Positions 51,901 through 60,395 of a DNA stretch of 64,000 bases are shown one piece after another. The notes under the pieces were generated by a model. It was not told where the DNA came from. It saw nothing but the letters and a program-made list of their open reading frames with translations, and searched no databases. The number at the start of each line of letters is the position of its first letter. The stretch's first letter is position 1. This DNA comes from Lamellibrachia columna. Its lineage: Eukaryota > Annelida > Polychaeta > Sabellida > Siboglinidae. The position numbers and the translations under genes were made by a program. The DNA is taken from contig OY759272.1 in NCBI GenBank assembly GCA_963662155.1, positions 49,054,066-49,118,065 on the forward strand, read 5' to 3'.

Positions 51901-53395
51901 GGCCAAAGATAACACACTACCTGGAGGGACTGTCCTATGTGTGTTTATAACACACTACCTGGAGAGACTGTCTTATGTGTGTTTATAACACACTACCTGG
52001 AGGGACTGTCCTATGTGTGTTTATAACACACTACCTGGAGGGACTGTCCTATGTGTGTTTATAACACACTACCTGGAGGGACTGTCCTATGTGTGTTTAT
52101 AACACACTACCTGGAGGGACTGTCCTATGTGTGTTTATAACACACTACCTGGAGGTACTGTCCTATGTGTGTTTATAACACACTACCTGGAGGGACTGTC
52201 CTATGTGTGTTTATAACACACTACCTGGAGGTACTGGCCTATGTGTGTTTATAACACACTACCTGGAGGTACTGGCCTATGTGTGTTTATAACACACTAC
52301 CTGGAGGGACTGTCCTATGTGTGTTTATAACACACTACCTGGAGGTACTGTCCTATGTGTGTTTATAACACACTACCTGGAGGTACTGGCCTATGTGTGT
52401 TTATAACACACTACCTGGAGGGACTGTCCTATGTGTGTTTATAACACACTACCTGGAGGTACTGTCCTATGTGTGTTTATAACACACTACCTGGAGGGAC
52501 TGTCCTATGTGTGTTTATCATCAGTGTGTAATGCCAGTTCATGTCACGACACTACTTGTGGTTATATTATTATAATAATCCACACAATTAAAGGGACGGT
52601 TTCAGTAAATATATCGCACTTGTTTACCAGTGTAATGCACCAATTACTGCTTTAGGTGAATTACACAGTGGAAATACATACACCCGACCAACGATCTAGT
52701 GGCAATTAAGTTGGTCTTTCTGGATACATAGATGTTTGAATCCTTCTTGTTTGAAGTTGTTGATATTTGATCAGCAGTGACTAGTGAGCTGCCAGTCTTT
52801 TTGTCTAAGAAATGATCTTCAAATCGTAACGTTAAACCGTAAATTTCCATTTGTGTTTTCATGAGGCGGGAGAAATGTGAGAAGCCCAGAAGAAGATGTC
52901 AAGCATTGATGTGACTGTCTGAGGAAAGACATATTTGGTGACAGATGACAATAAGCACTGTTTGACTCCCATGATATGCAAGTCTGAACAAGACAGATCC
53001 AACTACACTGATCACAAACGCATGCCCTGTAATTACACTGAGACTTCTCTCACAATGAGATCTTATCTGAGCACAGATTAACTGGCCACATATTACAGAG
53101 CATACAAATGAGTTATGTGGACAGGTGCAGTACAGCTGATGACAGGAGCGGCATATCTGTTTGTCACACATACACATGGTGTGGTATAGATGTCACAGAG
53201 TTACAAATGGACTATTACTGTACACATGTTTATCATCCAGTTCTGACTTAGATTTATGGCTCGTTCTGAAGCCAATAATTAGATGACCCATTTAGCAAAA
53301 CCTATACTTTATGAGTCTTGTTACTGATACAGTGACTAATTTGTTTTGTCATGAAGCTTCTGAACAATATTAACTACATGGTTTCACAATAAGAT

Positions 53396-53494
<99 letters not shown>

Positions 53495-55549
53495 ATTATA
53501 TGTAAAATAACAATAATTATATTTACATTTCATCACTGCCATAGGAAATAAATAATGCATGTGAACACGACGCAGTCATAGTTTTGATTTTCTGCCAAGA
53601 ATTCGCAGAAACTTTGGGACGTTGTATTTTTAGCTAGACATCTTACATAATACGACAAAGTTATCCCTGAAAATGTGATGTCACATATAGAAATGTGATG
53701 TCACATATAGAAATGTGATGTCACATATAGAAATGAATACTACAAGACAAAGTACCTTAGAAAAGCTACTCAAATCACTTTGATTTTTTCTCATATCTAT
53801 GAGACTTCTTGTCATTAATAGTGAAACAGTCGCATCTGTCTGATCAACGCATCTGTCTGATCAATGCGTCTGTCTGATCAACGCATCTGTCTGATTAATG
53901 AAGTTGGAGAGATTTCCCAATCTGAAGGATCCACTCGGGCTTGTCCTAATCGCATCTAGGCAGCTGATCCTGGTGTTAATCACATACAGAGGCAGCTAAT
54001 CCATGTTTGAGATAGGTGTCTACTGTGAAAACAATTCAATAATTACTTTAACATTATTACATTTAATTAATGCAATTTAAATAATTGCATTTGCTACTTA
54101 GGTGCCATTCAAATGTTGTTGTTTTGTAGTGGACACTGCAGAATATATTTATAATACTATGGGAGAATAATTTATTGAGAATAATTGTGGTTTTGGTAAT
54201 TGCATGTGAAAGTGGCAAGACAGACTGGCTAGGCAGCAGGCCAGACAACAGTGTGGAGACTGGTCAAAACACCACAATCCTTGGACAATTACCTTCTCAG
54301 ACCACCTGAGGTTACACTGACCAGCCAAATAACATATCCAGCTTCAGAAGGCAGATGGTCAGTGCCACCTTTTACAGTGGTCATTTCTGGAGTGGTCATT
54401 AGAAGCCACTGATTGGCATCTAGCCCAGCCTGATTGAGCAGCTGTTCTACAGAGCAGACACTTCTGAGTTTTAGCTTTTCGTTTGTGTTGCTATCAACAA
54501 CATTCAGTTTGATATAAATTAAAATATATTAGTTCACAGCCACAGGCCATATTCAAATAACATTTAACAGAAAATCTGTCAAAGTTTGGGTTTATGATGT
54601 AATTGTTATCTGTCAGACTTGATCAAGGACATTTTTTTATTCTTTGAATGGGTCATGTAACTTATGACTGTTGGGGTTGGGGCTCTGAGAAGGCTGGGGT
54701 TCAAATCCGGGGTTCAAATCCTCCGCCTGCAATCTGAGGCCTGGGCAATGTGGTTCACTGTTACCCTAGGTCAATGAGCAGTATAAACATGAACGGGGCA
54801 ACTTACTTGTCTCTCACATTAACCTACAATACGTTGACATGATTGGGGTGACACGATGGGGTGACACGATGGGGGGAGGGATGAACCTCTCACTTGCAAC
54901 AAGGAACCTGTGTTGAGCATACAGGCAGGTCTAAGTAGCCGGCAAGTATTTAATTTAACTTACTGTTTCATCTAAAGTAGTAAAAATATCATAACAGTGT
55001 TAGTTGTAATGAAATTTCTGCAGTGAACTTGTTCCACTGTATGGTGACATTATCTGGCAGTGATGTGGCCTTACGCACCAACTTGGGTGTGAAGACGATA
55101 AGTAAGTCTAATCGAATACTGTATCATCATCATCATCAAATCAACTGAAAACAGAATGGAATTGATAGCTAGGCCAGAAATTTAGCAAGACAGATGGAAC
55201 AGACTTCGGAATTATTGTAACCTCAGAAATATGTACAAAAGACAACAATGGCAGGGAAAAGGAAAGAATGGCATCAGACCGTGGGAGAGGTCCTTCGATC
55301 CAGCTTCACTGGATTATCCCATGCGGCTAAAAATAGTGCTGTCAACAAAAAGTTTCTAATGTACACCCACTGACCTTGCAGAGATTTCTCTTCCCTCTCT
55401 CCCTCAGCAGTGGTGGGGTATTCCTGGTCACATCTCAGAACTCCGTTCATGGAACTCATACTTGATGAATCTGCTACTAGAAGGCGTTGTTTGCCCATTG
55501 TCTTGACTTCGATGTCAGTGACACCGTGGCGTCGCCAGCCACACAACAT
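30700..55549 (-). CDS. RGS3-like: Gene B: RGS3-like C2-PDZ protein without RGS domain
   Basis: Spliced model on the minus strand: 55,549-55,375, 43,806-43,654, 41,181-41,131, 40,742-40,693, 37,947-37,853, 37,367-37,302, 36,703-36,643, 35,639-35,487, 34,224-34,143, 32,962-32,857, 30,955-30,700. Together 1,248 nt, 415 codons plus stop, in frame throughout with GT-AG borders. Residues about 110-250 are a C2 domain (QLKLSIYINCGLLTIH, LLGCMSFGIKN, GVSGWYFLLSESVG, FKHLLDI). About 269-345 are a PDZ domain (GFGFTVAGG, VLPNDSITRINGQVV, VTLEIQR). A 70-residue acidic, Ser-rich tail follows. Phases and exon lengths match gene A. The RGS domain is missing. Likely an adaptor linking membranes and PDZ ligands in G-protein signalling; this role is inferred. 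The start is the first in-frame ATG of its exon. Confidence 0.88.
31165..31330. repeat. Three degenerate ~60-bp repeats
   Basis: TTTGATCACTGTATGGCATG, TTAATCAGCAGATGGCATGA and TTTGATCACCAGGTGGCACA recur, the first two followed by ACTAAAATGA. The third carries a CTCF-like core. Confidence 0.55.
31663..32418. mobile_element. Non-autonomous DNA transposon with 16-bp TIRs
   Basis: CAGACCTGCCAACCCT at 31,663-31,678 and its exact reverse complement at 32,403-32,418 bound 756 bp with no long open frame. Ends starting CAG fit hAT-like elements, but I could not find a matching 8-bp target duplication, so the superfamily is open. Gene B intron. Confidence 0.65.
32857..32962 (-). CDS. RGS3-like: Gene B exon: PDZ C-terminal half
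   Basis: 106 bp, identical in length and phase to gene A 26,262-26,367. Encodes ESPADEAGVLPNDSITRING and QVVSMLAADTVAKIIR. Confidence 0.93.
33404..33681. repeat. 22-bp tandem repeat, 12-13 copies
   Basis: Unit begins GTGGTCAAGATGTTACATTT. Immediately before it is TTGTGGTTCATTAAAACA, a dispersed module also seen at 50,953 and, diverged, near 57,250. Gene B intron. Confidence 0.95.
34143..34224 (-). CDS. RGS3-like: Gene B exon: PDZ N-terminal half
   Basis: Encodes LVVQRGDDGFGFTVAGGRPA and HIYTVEP. GFGF is the carboxylate-binding loop. Acceptor CTCTTTCAG, donor GTGAGA. Confidence 0.93.
34263..34998. repeat. 40-bp minisatellite carrying CTCF-like cores, 11 copies
   Basis: Units contain TAATCACTAGATGGCGCATG. 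Two copies lie before and nine after an inserted LINE fragment (34,328-34,625). The core CACTAGATGGCGC fits the established CTCF binding consensus CCACYAGRKGGCRS with one mismatch. Two copies carry GGCACA. Binding is not shown. Confidence 0.93.
34328..34625 (+). mobile_element. LINE C-terminal fragment inserted in the 40-bp array
   Basis: Plus-strand frame 34,354-34,587 encodes MRWAGHVQRMGEDRLSKRAW, a basic RRRRGRPKLRWKDCV block and a Trp-containing end (RGRWSTLTMKVEEAIK), the usual C-terminus of RTE/I-like LINE polyproteins (RW.GHV.RM...GRP..RW.D). The rest of the element is missing (5' truncation). AGATGGCGCAT occurs on both sides and may be the target duplication, although the array itself contains this string. 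Confidence 0.75.
35487..35639 (-). CDS. RGS3-like: Gene B exon: C2 end and linker
   Basis: 153 bp, 51 codons: GVSGWYFLLSESVGRFKHLL then a polar linker ending LVRQAHK. Donor GTTTGT is weak. The acceptor TACTGCAG|GGTGTATC is also the edge of a 53-bp minisatellite. Confidence 0.9.
35619..36356. repeat. 53-bp minisatellite containing copies of an exon border
   Basis: About 13 units follow the gene B exon acceptor. Read on the minus strand each unit has ...TGTGTTGGTTCTGCAG then GGTGTATCRGRCTGGTACTT, the same as the acceptor and first ~22 nt of the exon at 35,639. About eight or nine units keep the AG; others have CTGCAT, CTGCGG or CTGTTG. Confidence 0.93.
36643..36703 (-). CDS. RGS3-like: Gene B exon: C2 signature LLGCMSFG
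   Basis: 61 bp as in gene A. Encodes HSQLLGCMSFGIKNIMEKKD, ending at the donor GTAAGT. Confidence 0.93.
37302..37367 (-). CDS. RGS3-like: Gene B exon: C2 strand before loop 3
   Basis: Encodes ELLDDDITRRLLISLWHRPV plus D. LWHRP replaces the aspartate-containing loop of calcium-dependent C2 domains. Acceptor TTTCTTGCAG, donor GTCAGT. Confidence 0.9.
37853..37947 (-). CDS. RGS3-like: Gene B exon: C2 middle strands
   Basis: 95 bp as in gene A. Encodes LSLAPDETKRTRCKTQIVRN and PQPIFDEKFSF. Acceptor GTTTTCAG, donor GTGAGT. Confidence 0.92.
38123..38185. repeat. (ACAAT)n microsatellite, about 12 units
   Basis: Pure pentanucleotide run in a gene B intron. It is preceded by CACTTACATTACA repeats at 37,958-38,000. 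Confidence 0.95.
38274..40648. repeat. 54-bp minisatellite, 44 copies
   Basis: Unit begins AGTCGTCTTAGACAGTGAAG. Variable sites are CAGTG/CAATG, GAAGT/GAAGG and CTTGC/CTTTC. A one-base insertion near 39,462 shifts phase. It fills the gene B intron between C2 exons and starts only 44 bp from the donor at 40,692. Long minus-strand open frames (18-residue period) are artefacts of the period. Confidence 0.98.
40693..40742 (-). CDS. RGS3-like: Gene B exon: C2 loop 1
   Basis: 50 bp. Encodes VQARHLACPSDEVFVK. Acceptor TCTCTTCAG, donor GTAAGT. Three residues shorter than gene A. Confidence 0.88.
41131..41181 (-). CDS. RGS3-like: Gene B exon: C2 strand 1
   Basis: 51 bp as in gene A. Encodes GQLKLSIYINCGLLTIH. 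Acceptor TTTCTTTCAG, donor GTGAGT. Confidence 0.92.
41188..41296. repeat. 34-bp tandem repeat, 3 copies, at a splice acceptor
   Basis: Unit begins TTATCACAGTATGTATTGTC. It starts within about 6 bp of the acceptor of exon 41,131-41,181, so the branch-point region is repeat sequence. Confidence 0.9.
41296..41675. repeat. Dispersed module, copy 1, with 42-bp array
   Basis: Begins TTTTTACAAATCATTTTACA, contains about seven units of 42 bp (TTTCAAATGTTACCACTCAC...) and ends CAGTTTAATTTCTCCATATA. Both flanks match 46,490-46,757. Confidence 0.9.
41676..42366. other. Intron sequence, nothing recognised
   Basis: Gene B intron between 41,181 and 43,654. No exon or element identified. Confidence 0.4.
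42367..42550. repeat. 23-bp tandem repeat, 8 copies
   Basis: Unit begins AGTGGAATAACCACACACAG. Gene B intron. Confidence 0.95.
42823..43324. repeat. 41-bp minisatellite, 12 copies
   Basis: Unit begins GTTGGACATGTCAAGTTCAT. Variants ACCAGT/ACTAGT. It ends 330 bp from exon 43,654. Confidence 0.96.
43654..43806 (-). CDS. RGS3-like: Gene B exon: linker before the C2 domain
   Basis: 153 bp. Encodes ERGLTRDSGSSLHSSRSSMR... MLEFCEK ... LHRMYQTYE. Matches the gene A exon at MLE(F/I)CE and (Y/F)Q(T/A)Y. Ser/Arg-rich, a possible phosphorylation region. Acceptor TTGCTTGCAG, donor GTTAGT. Confidence 0.88.
43965..44020 (-). repeat. Fragment sharing the AAGTAAAAGATCCCAC motif
   Basis: The minus strand reads GGGGGAAGTAAAAGATCCCAC followed by ACAGGGAGATGGAATAAACC, related to the module at 10,611 and 14,442. 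It suggests a widespread dispersed family. Confidence 0.5.
44165..46440 (-). mobile_element. Degraded LINE (CR1/Jockey-like), deleted and frameshifted
   Basis: Minus-strand pieces in order: endonuclease end (46,439-46,161; GTLIDNFFCNL, SDHQPYFII), linker (46,141-45,740; WITQGLLASIRHRDKLY), reverse transcriptase start (45,585-45,367; SYGFDGFSTKLLK), and palm (45,134-44,556; DLSKAFDTIDH, TGIPQDSILGPLLF, catalytic YADDTT, FNFLGLIID). The frame is broken at least three times. After NLNWK the sequence jumps to unrelated codons, an internal deletion of the thumb and C-terminus. The 3' end is a GAA-type simple tail (AGAAGAAGAAG on the plus strand at about 44,174). The 5' end is truncated within the endonuclease. 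It lies in gene B intron 43,806-55,375. Confidence 0.88.
46490..46757. repeat. Dispersed module, copy 2, with 33-bp array
   Basis: Same flanks as 41,296-41,675, but the internal unit is 33 bp (five copies, CAAATGTTACCACTCACTCC...) instead of 42 bp. The extra TTTTCAAAAG part is missing from these units. Confidence 0.9.
46758..47689. other. Intron sequence with a small duplication
   Basis: Nothing gene-like. CCATATTCTCCATATAAT repeats follow the module. ATATTGTGCAGTGTCACC is duplicated at about 47,602 and 47,644, just before the next array. Confidence 0.4.
47690..49764. repeat. 33-bp minisatellite, about 63 copies
   Basis: Unit contains GTACTTCTACCATCCTCTAT plus GAAATCAGC. The first five or so units have AATGGTAGC instead of GAAATCAGC. 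Larger multi-unit blocks repeat (for example around 48,343-48,480 and 48,478-48,620), showing higher-order duplication. Both strands stay open for about 700 codons because the unit lacks stops; no promoter, splice or start context supports a protein. Gene B intron. Confidence 0.97.
49765..51908. other. Intron sequence with one dispersed-module copy
   Basis: No exon recognised. A tandem pair of ~60-bp units (AACTTTAAAGTTTGGCACCA) lies near 50,215-50,305. TTGTGGTTCATTAAAACA at 50,953 is an unexpanded copy of the module that carries the 22-bp array at 33,404. Confidence 0.4.
51909..52518. repeat. 38-bp minisatellite, 16 copies
   Basis: Unit begins TAACACACTACCTGGAGGGA. Variants GGGACTGTCC, GGTACTGTCC and GGTACTGGCC. 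Gene B intron. Confidence 0.97.
52519..53400. other. Intron sequence, nothing recognised
   Basis: Only short open frames without family resemblance. Confidence 0.4.
53401..53491. repeat. (AT)n microsatellite
   Basis: About 90 bp of uninterrupted TA. Confidence 0.97.
53671..53734. repeat. 20-bp tandem repeat with a palindrome, 3 copies
   Basis: Unit AAATGTGATGTCACATATAG. Each contains TGTGATGTCACA, a near-palindrome one base from the CRE core TGACGTCA. Confidence 0.9.
53831..53898. repeat. 17-bp tandem repeat, 4 copies
   Basis: Unit GCATCTGTCTGATCAAC with T/C changes. Confidence 0.9.
54670..54800 (+). mobile_element. tRNA-derived SINE-like fragment
   Basis: Two tandem B-box-like GGTTCAAATCC strings (54,698 and 54,711) are followed by CCTGGGCAATGTGGTTCACT, which resembles the tail of the minus-strand fragment at 29,290. 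The A box is not clear. Confidence 0.45.
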
Positions 55550-55560
55550 TCTTCATGCAA
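55375..55560 (-). CDS. RGS3-like: Gene B first coding exon
   Basis: Acceptor CTCTTACAG, donor GTCAGT. The exon starts TTGCATGAAGAATGTTG. The frame joining to the C2 domain starts at the second ATG (55,549; A at -3): MLCGWRRHGVTDIEVKTMGK, then a Ser/Met-rich and acidic stretch ending REEKSLQ, phase 1. In-frame TGA just upstream supports this start. The first ATG (55,556) opens a 13-codon overlapping upstream frame. Confidence 0.7.
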
Positions 55561-55845
55561 CTGTAAGAGACGCAAACACCAGTCAGGGGAAAGTTCATGT
55601 CATCCGATGCAAGGTGTAGGCACTTACATATAAACACCCCCACTAGGGGTCAGTGTGGAGGTCATGTTTTGTGGAGTAGTCAATCAGAATGCACACTGCC
55701 CATTGCTTTGATACCAGAGAGATCTACACGTCACAATCACTCATTTGTCTTAGCAGGCATTGTGAATACATACCTTGAATTACCATATAATGTAAGAATT
55801 TGATATTTATTACAACTGGAGTAAAATACAGAAAGAGAGAAACAA

Positions 55846-55912
55846 ACAAAGACCTTTATAAACTAGTTCCTAAAAACAAAGACCTTTATAAACTAGTTCC
55901 TAAAAACACCCT
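55846..55912. repeat. Two-copy ~31-bp tandem duplication
   Basis: ACAAAGACCTTTATAAACTA plus GTTCCTAAAA occurs twice in a row, in the gene B first intron. Confidence 0.85.
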
Positions 55913-57250
55913 TTCAAGGAACCCGAAGAAATAGACTTTTACATGTATGTGTTTTATAAAGAAACATCTTGAAATGCACTTATTAACAAAGTATGTTTTG
56001 GCTGAAATGTGACTTTGTTGAACACTTCATTTACAACTTTAGTTTACATGCACTGTCTCATCTTCCTTGTAACTAAACTCTTTCAATATATCCTGCCAGT
56101 GGCTAACAGCTCCAAGATTTATGAGCTCTCCTAAACAAGCACTATGAATTACACTACCCCACACAGAGGAGCTGTTACTCCAGGTAAATAACCCCCAATA
56201 CACACACCACACTAGGGGGGCAATTACAGTGTCACACAATTGGTGTGTGAATAGCTTAGAGCCTAAGGGTCAATGTCTTTATCCTGTCTAACACCTGTAA
56301 AGCACACATACAAGGAAAGGTGACAACATGTCACTAAAAAAACACCTATTGACAGAAAATTAACTAAACTGTTGGTTACCCAACTTGTCACCCAGGGCTT
56401 AGGTCCCACAGCTTATGTCAGCACTATAGTTCTTAATTTTATGAGAAAGTTTTTGCGTAAGTCCAACTGTAAGTCCGAGGCAGTGCCAATCCTGCCCAGT
56501 CATTTCATTAAAGCCAGCCACAAGACATTTGGTGAACATCTATCTCTTGGCATATATGAGAAAGAAGCTGGAATGAGCATTCTCTGGACAGGAAACTAAA
56601 AGCTGAAATCCGGGTAAATTATTATCATGACATGGATGGACTCATGGGCTTTATCTGTAATCCACCAAAATGTATATACAAAACCAAGCCAGATCTCATA
56701 AAATTTAAAACCTATGCACTAGTTGTCAGTAGAACACCACGCACTTCTAAGCAGATTACCTCAGGAAAGATTAACTCAACATTAGCAGTGGTGCCATGTT
56801 TATGACTTGCGAGTGTATTTTATGGATCTGTGATTGTACGATTAACAGTACCAAACACACAGGTTAAATTTCCCGTAAACATCTTAACAAAAGATAATTA
56901 TCATAAAAAATACACAACATTCATTATAAACAACCAATACATTTTAGTTCTCCAAAATGGTCAATGTATGAAGTAAAAAGAAATTCCTGGTAGAAAATAT
57001 ATATATAGTGCACGTAAATTAGCTAAAGGTACAAGGGATAAAATCCTGTTATAATATAGACTATATCTATTCTATAGTTTCACTGCCAAAAAAGGTTGAA
57101 TGAACCACAATAAAAAAAAATTATAATAACTTGGCCATTATCTGTTTCTGAATAAATCGACCTCGCTGTTCAGTGTACAAATTATAAACATGGCATTCAT
57201 GTCAAAACATTCAAATCAAACAAATAGTGGTCAAATTTGATTAAAAATGG
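55913..57250. other. Gene B first-intron sequence
   Basis: No exon recognised. Short open frames (for example 56,372-56,599) have no family resemblance. Confidence 0.4.
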
Positions 57251-57625
57251 CGTTTCATAAAAACACATTTGTGTGGTGAAAATGTTAGAATAGATATACC
57301 CGGTAGTTTGAATATGTTAGAATACATGTAGTTTGAATATGTTAGAATAGATGTAGTTTGAATATGTTAGAACAGATGTAGTTTGAATATGTTAGAATAG
57401 ATGTAATTTGAATATGTTAGAATAGATGTAGTTTGAATATGTTAGAATACATGTAGTTTGAATATGTTAGAATAGATATAGTTTGAATATGTTAGAATAC
57501 ATGTAGTTTGAATATGTTAGAATAAGTGTAGTTTGAATATGTTAGAACAGATGTAGTTTGAATATGTTAGAATAGATGTAATTTGAATATGTTAGAATAG
57601 ATGTAGTTTGAATATGTTTGAATAT
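57251..57625. repeat. Dispersed-module copy with 25-bp array, about 13 units
   Basis: Preceded by TTTCATAAAAACACATTTGTGTGG, a diverged version of the module at 33,390 and 50,955. Tandem unit AGTTTGAATATGTTAGAATA plus GATGT; here the segment after the 22-bp unit is the one expanded. Confidence 0.8.
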
Positions 57626-58289
57626 GAAGCCCCAAACATCCTTGCGTTAAAAAAAACTTGACAATCTCTGGAAGAGGTACAGATTCAAATTTTAAAAGAA
57701 CCAAAATACACTTACTTATATATGCACAACCCAAACCACATTTTTCTCACATCTATAAATTACGACGAATAAAGGTGGGTGTTTAAAAGAAAACAAATTA
57801 TTTACAGTTGAGATATTACTGTGTTAGAACCCAAAGATCCAGACAAGTAATCCAGGCAAGTAACATATTATTTTGTGAATACATAGAACTGTGTTGACCA
57901 CGATTGTTAAGCCCAGGTTATGTGTTGAAGGCAAGGACACCCGGAGTGAACACATACACAAGTACTTGGACATTGGCAGATGGCACATTACAAGATAACA
58001 ACCCTAGTGCAGCTGCCAAGTTTTTGTTGTCATTGCCCATAAACAACACTACATGTCACGACCAACCACAGCTGGAATGTCTATGTCATTTCTTATTGAA
58101 GACTCGTGTTTCGGAGCCCACCTGCATTCCATGCTAAGCACCCAATGTAGATAAAACTCATCCTTCATAGCTTTTGGCAAATATTCCAGTGTGGAAATTA
58201 CTGGAGATTCTGACAACTGCTGGGTGGCTCGACAGTCTCTGTAATGGTTGAAAAATGTCTTTAAATTTGAAGGAGGATAATAATATGAT

Positions 58290-58500
58290 AATAGGATGTG
58301 GCAGGAAGTAGGAGGATGGTCCTAAAAATTGTTGGGAAGGAGACTCTCAAAAATGGTGGGAGGTAGGAGTTTGCCATCCAAAACAGGTGGGAAATGGGAG
58401 GTAGGCCCGTGAAATAGTTGGGGGGGGGGGGTTGGCCCACAAAACAGGTAAGAGATGGAGGATAGCCCCCAAAACAGGTTGGAGATGGGTATAGTTGATA
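58290..58500. repeat. Degenerate G-rich ~33-bp repeat
   Basis: Irregular units of AAAACAGGTGGGAAATGGGA type, with a G run of about ten at 58,421-58,430. Confidence 0.6.
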
Positions 58501-58907
58501 CCCTGCACCTCCATGATACAATGCTACCACTTTTATTTGGGTGTTTAACTCATTATGATTTGATTTATTCACTTGTCATTCGAACCACTGAGCAAGGCCC
58601 AAGGCGAAGGGTGGATGAGATGAGATAATCTGTAAAACGTAATTTATAACTTCTGAATTCCCAGCACATGGACCATGCCATGCATCATTTCTTTGGCTGC
58701 AGTGAAAGAAACGGTTCAGGAACAACTGAACATGTTTCATCATAATATCAGAAACCCGGGACAAATAGGCTTACTGTAATACTGGCAATACGTCAAAACC
58801 AGCATGACATGACTCAAGTCATGATTCGTGGCGTCAATCATTAAATGAAGTCGTATCTCCAGCAGGCCCAAAACACCTGCCATGATGCACTTGTGGACAC
58901 CACTCAC

Positions 58908-59160
58908 CTTGTCCTTCACTTGAATTTGGCGTTTGTCGTCTAATTTGTATCGTGTATAATCACGGAGCTTGGCTCCCAAACAGCAACACACCACACAAAA
59001 ACTGGCGAATCCTTCGTGCGTTTGCCTCGTCGCTGCGTCTCGATCGATCCGTAAATACAGCGCACAGCCGAACAGTGACGGATTTACTGCTATCCAATTG
59101 GTATTTGTCCGATTGTGTGACTACAGTAACAAAGCCGCCTTTCTACTCACCTAGCAGGCG
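58908..59160 (-). other. Putative gene B non-coding first exon
   Basis: GACAAG|GTGAGT at 58,907/58,908 is a good donor on the minus strand. The exon runs into CpG-rich sequence; its 5' limit is a guess. Joining to the exon at 55,560 puts it in the 5' UTR: its own open frame (VCCCLGAKLRDYTRY) would hit a stop in the next exon and is not in the C2 frame. Confidence 0.4.
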
Positions 59161-59480
59161 AAGTACTCAACGCTTGGCTGCACGTCCAAACTGCTCAAGA
59201 GAACGAGACACCGCTCGCTGATTGGCGACTATTTGCATAATGACACGAAGACGGGCGAGTTGGCAGGTTGCGTCAACTACGTAAGCAGATGGCAGTCGTT
59301 CAACTCACGCGCGATAATTCGATATTTATGTTTCCTACGCTTCATCTCGCGCCCGTCAGATATTAGAAAACAATACCGCGGTCGCCGAGCAGTAGGACTC
59401 GACAATAGAACACACGCTGCTTCTGTGCAGACTTACTACATAACCCGACCCATTGATCCATGGGTTTTAATGCTACGGCA
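58980..59480 (-). promoter_or_regulatory. CpG-rich putative gene B promoter
   Basis: CpG is frequent here (for example TTCGTGCGTTTGCCTCGTCG and CGCGGTCGCCGAG) and rare elsewhere in the window. On the minus strand, ATGCAAAT (59,238-59,231, the POU octamer) and CCAAT (59,225-59,221) lie side by side just upstream of the likely first exon. No TATA box is evident. Confidence 0.45.
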
Positions 59481-59499
59481 ATACTAGCCAATAGCATTC

Positions 59500-60395
59500 T
59501 TGCTCAACCAGATGGAAATACTAATTGTTATTAAAGGGGGCGGGCAGTTGAGCTGGCAGAGAGGTATTCGGATATTATCTTCTGTTACCCGGTGATGACA
59601 ATCAGCTTGTTCTTTATTATCTTTGAGACACAAAGGTTCCTGTGCGTTATTGTTTTGAGTCGCCAAATGCGTTCGCCAGCATCAAAAACAGAAGTTATGG
59701 CGGTGACTTGGATTTCGATTGCAGTTAAGGCGATTGTCTCTCACACTGGTTTACAAACCAGATAGCTGTTTCTGACCAGTGGAAATTCACTAATAATCAC
59801 GAACAACAAGACTCCATTTGCGTTCTGGCAGCAGGGAAGAGGGGGTGACGATTCCACCCCAATTTCCTAGTAGCGTGCGAGCCCAGAGCGCTTATTTGTG
59901 TAACCGACGCCAACTGGTTTGACCCCAAGGACTGAAGGGACCACCCCACCCAATCAAGACATTAAAAAAATGCGTTGCTACCGGGTTTGAGGTGAGGGTT
60001 GTCCCCAAAATCACCCATCGAAGGGACAAACAAGTACATTTTTTTTTTTGGGAATTACGCCAAGGCTAAACACAGTGTCAAGTGTTCCCTGAGTATGGAA
60101 TGATGAATGCCTGCAATTTTAGGTTGGCCTACCCCCTGGTAGCAACACCCATATAAGGAATTACGCTTATTTAATGGAATGACGCGAAGAATAAAAACGG
60201 TGTCAAATGGGGCTAGAGTAAAACATGGCGCCGCCCCCCAACCAGGAAAGCAATAATGTAATAGCTACGAATAAGCACAAAGCCTTACCATTGTTCCTAC
60301 AGCACAGAAACGAACATGTTGACATACAGGGTTTAATTAATGATTCAGCGCAGCTACACAAAATTCATATTTCCAATAAAACCAAGGAAAGCCTC
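59500..60395. other. Upstream flank of gene B
   Basis: No gene established. A frame beginning with a well-placed ATG (AACATGGCG, 60,225) runs 58 codons before entering the satellite; it has no recognisable family and may be chance or the start of an unseen gene. Confidence 0.3.

Noticed and set aside
58908..59100. Open frame VCCCLGAKLRDYTRYKLDDK as the gene B N-terminus
   Set aside because: No in-frame ATG upstream, and splicing to the next exon puts it in a frame that stops; better treated as 5' UTR.
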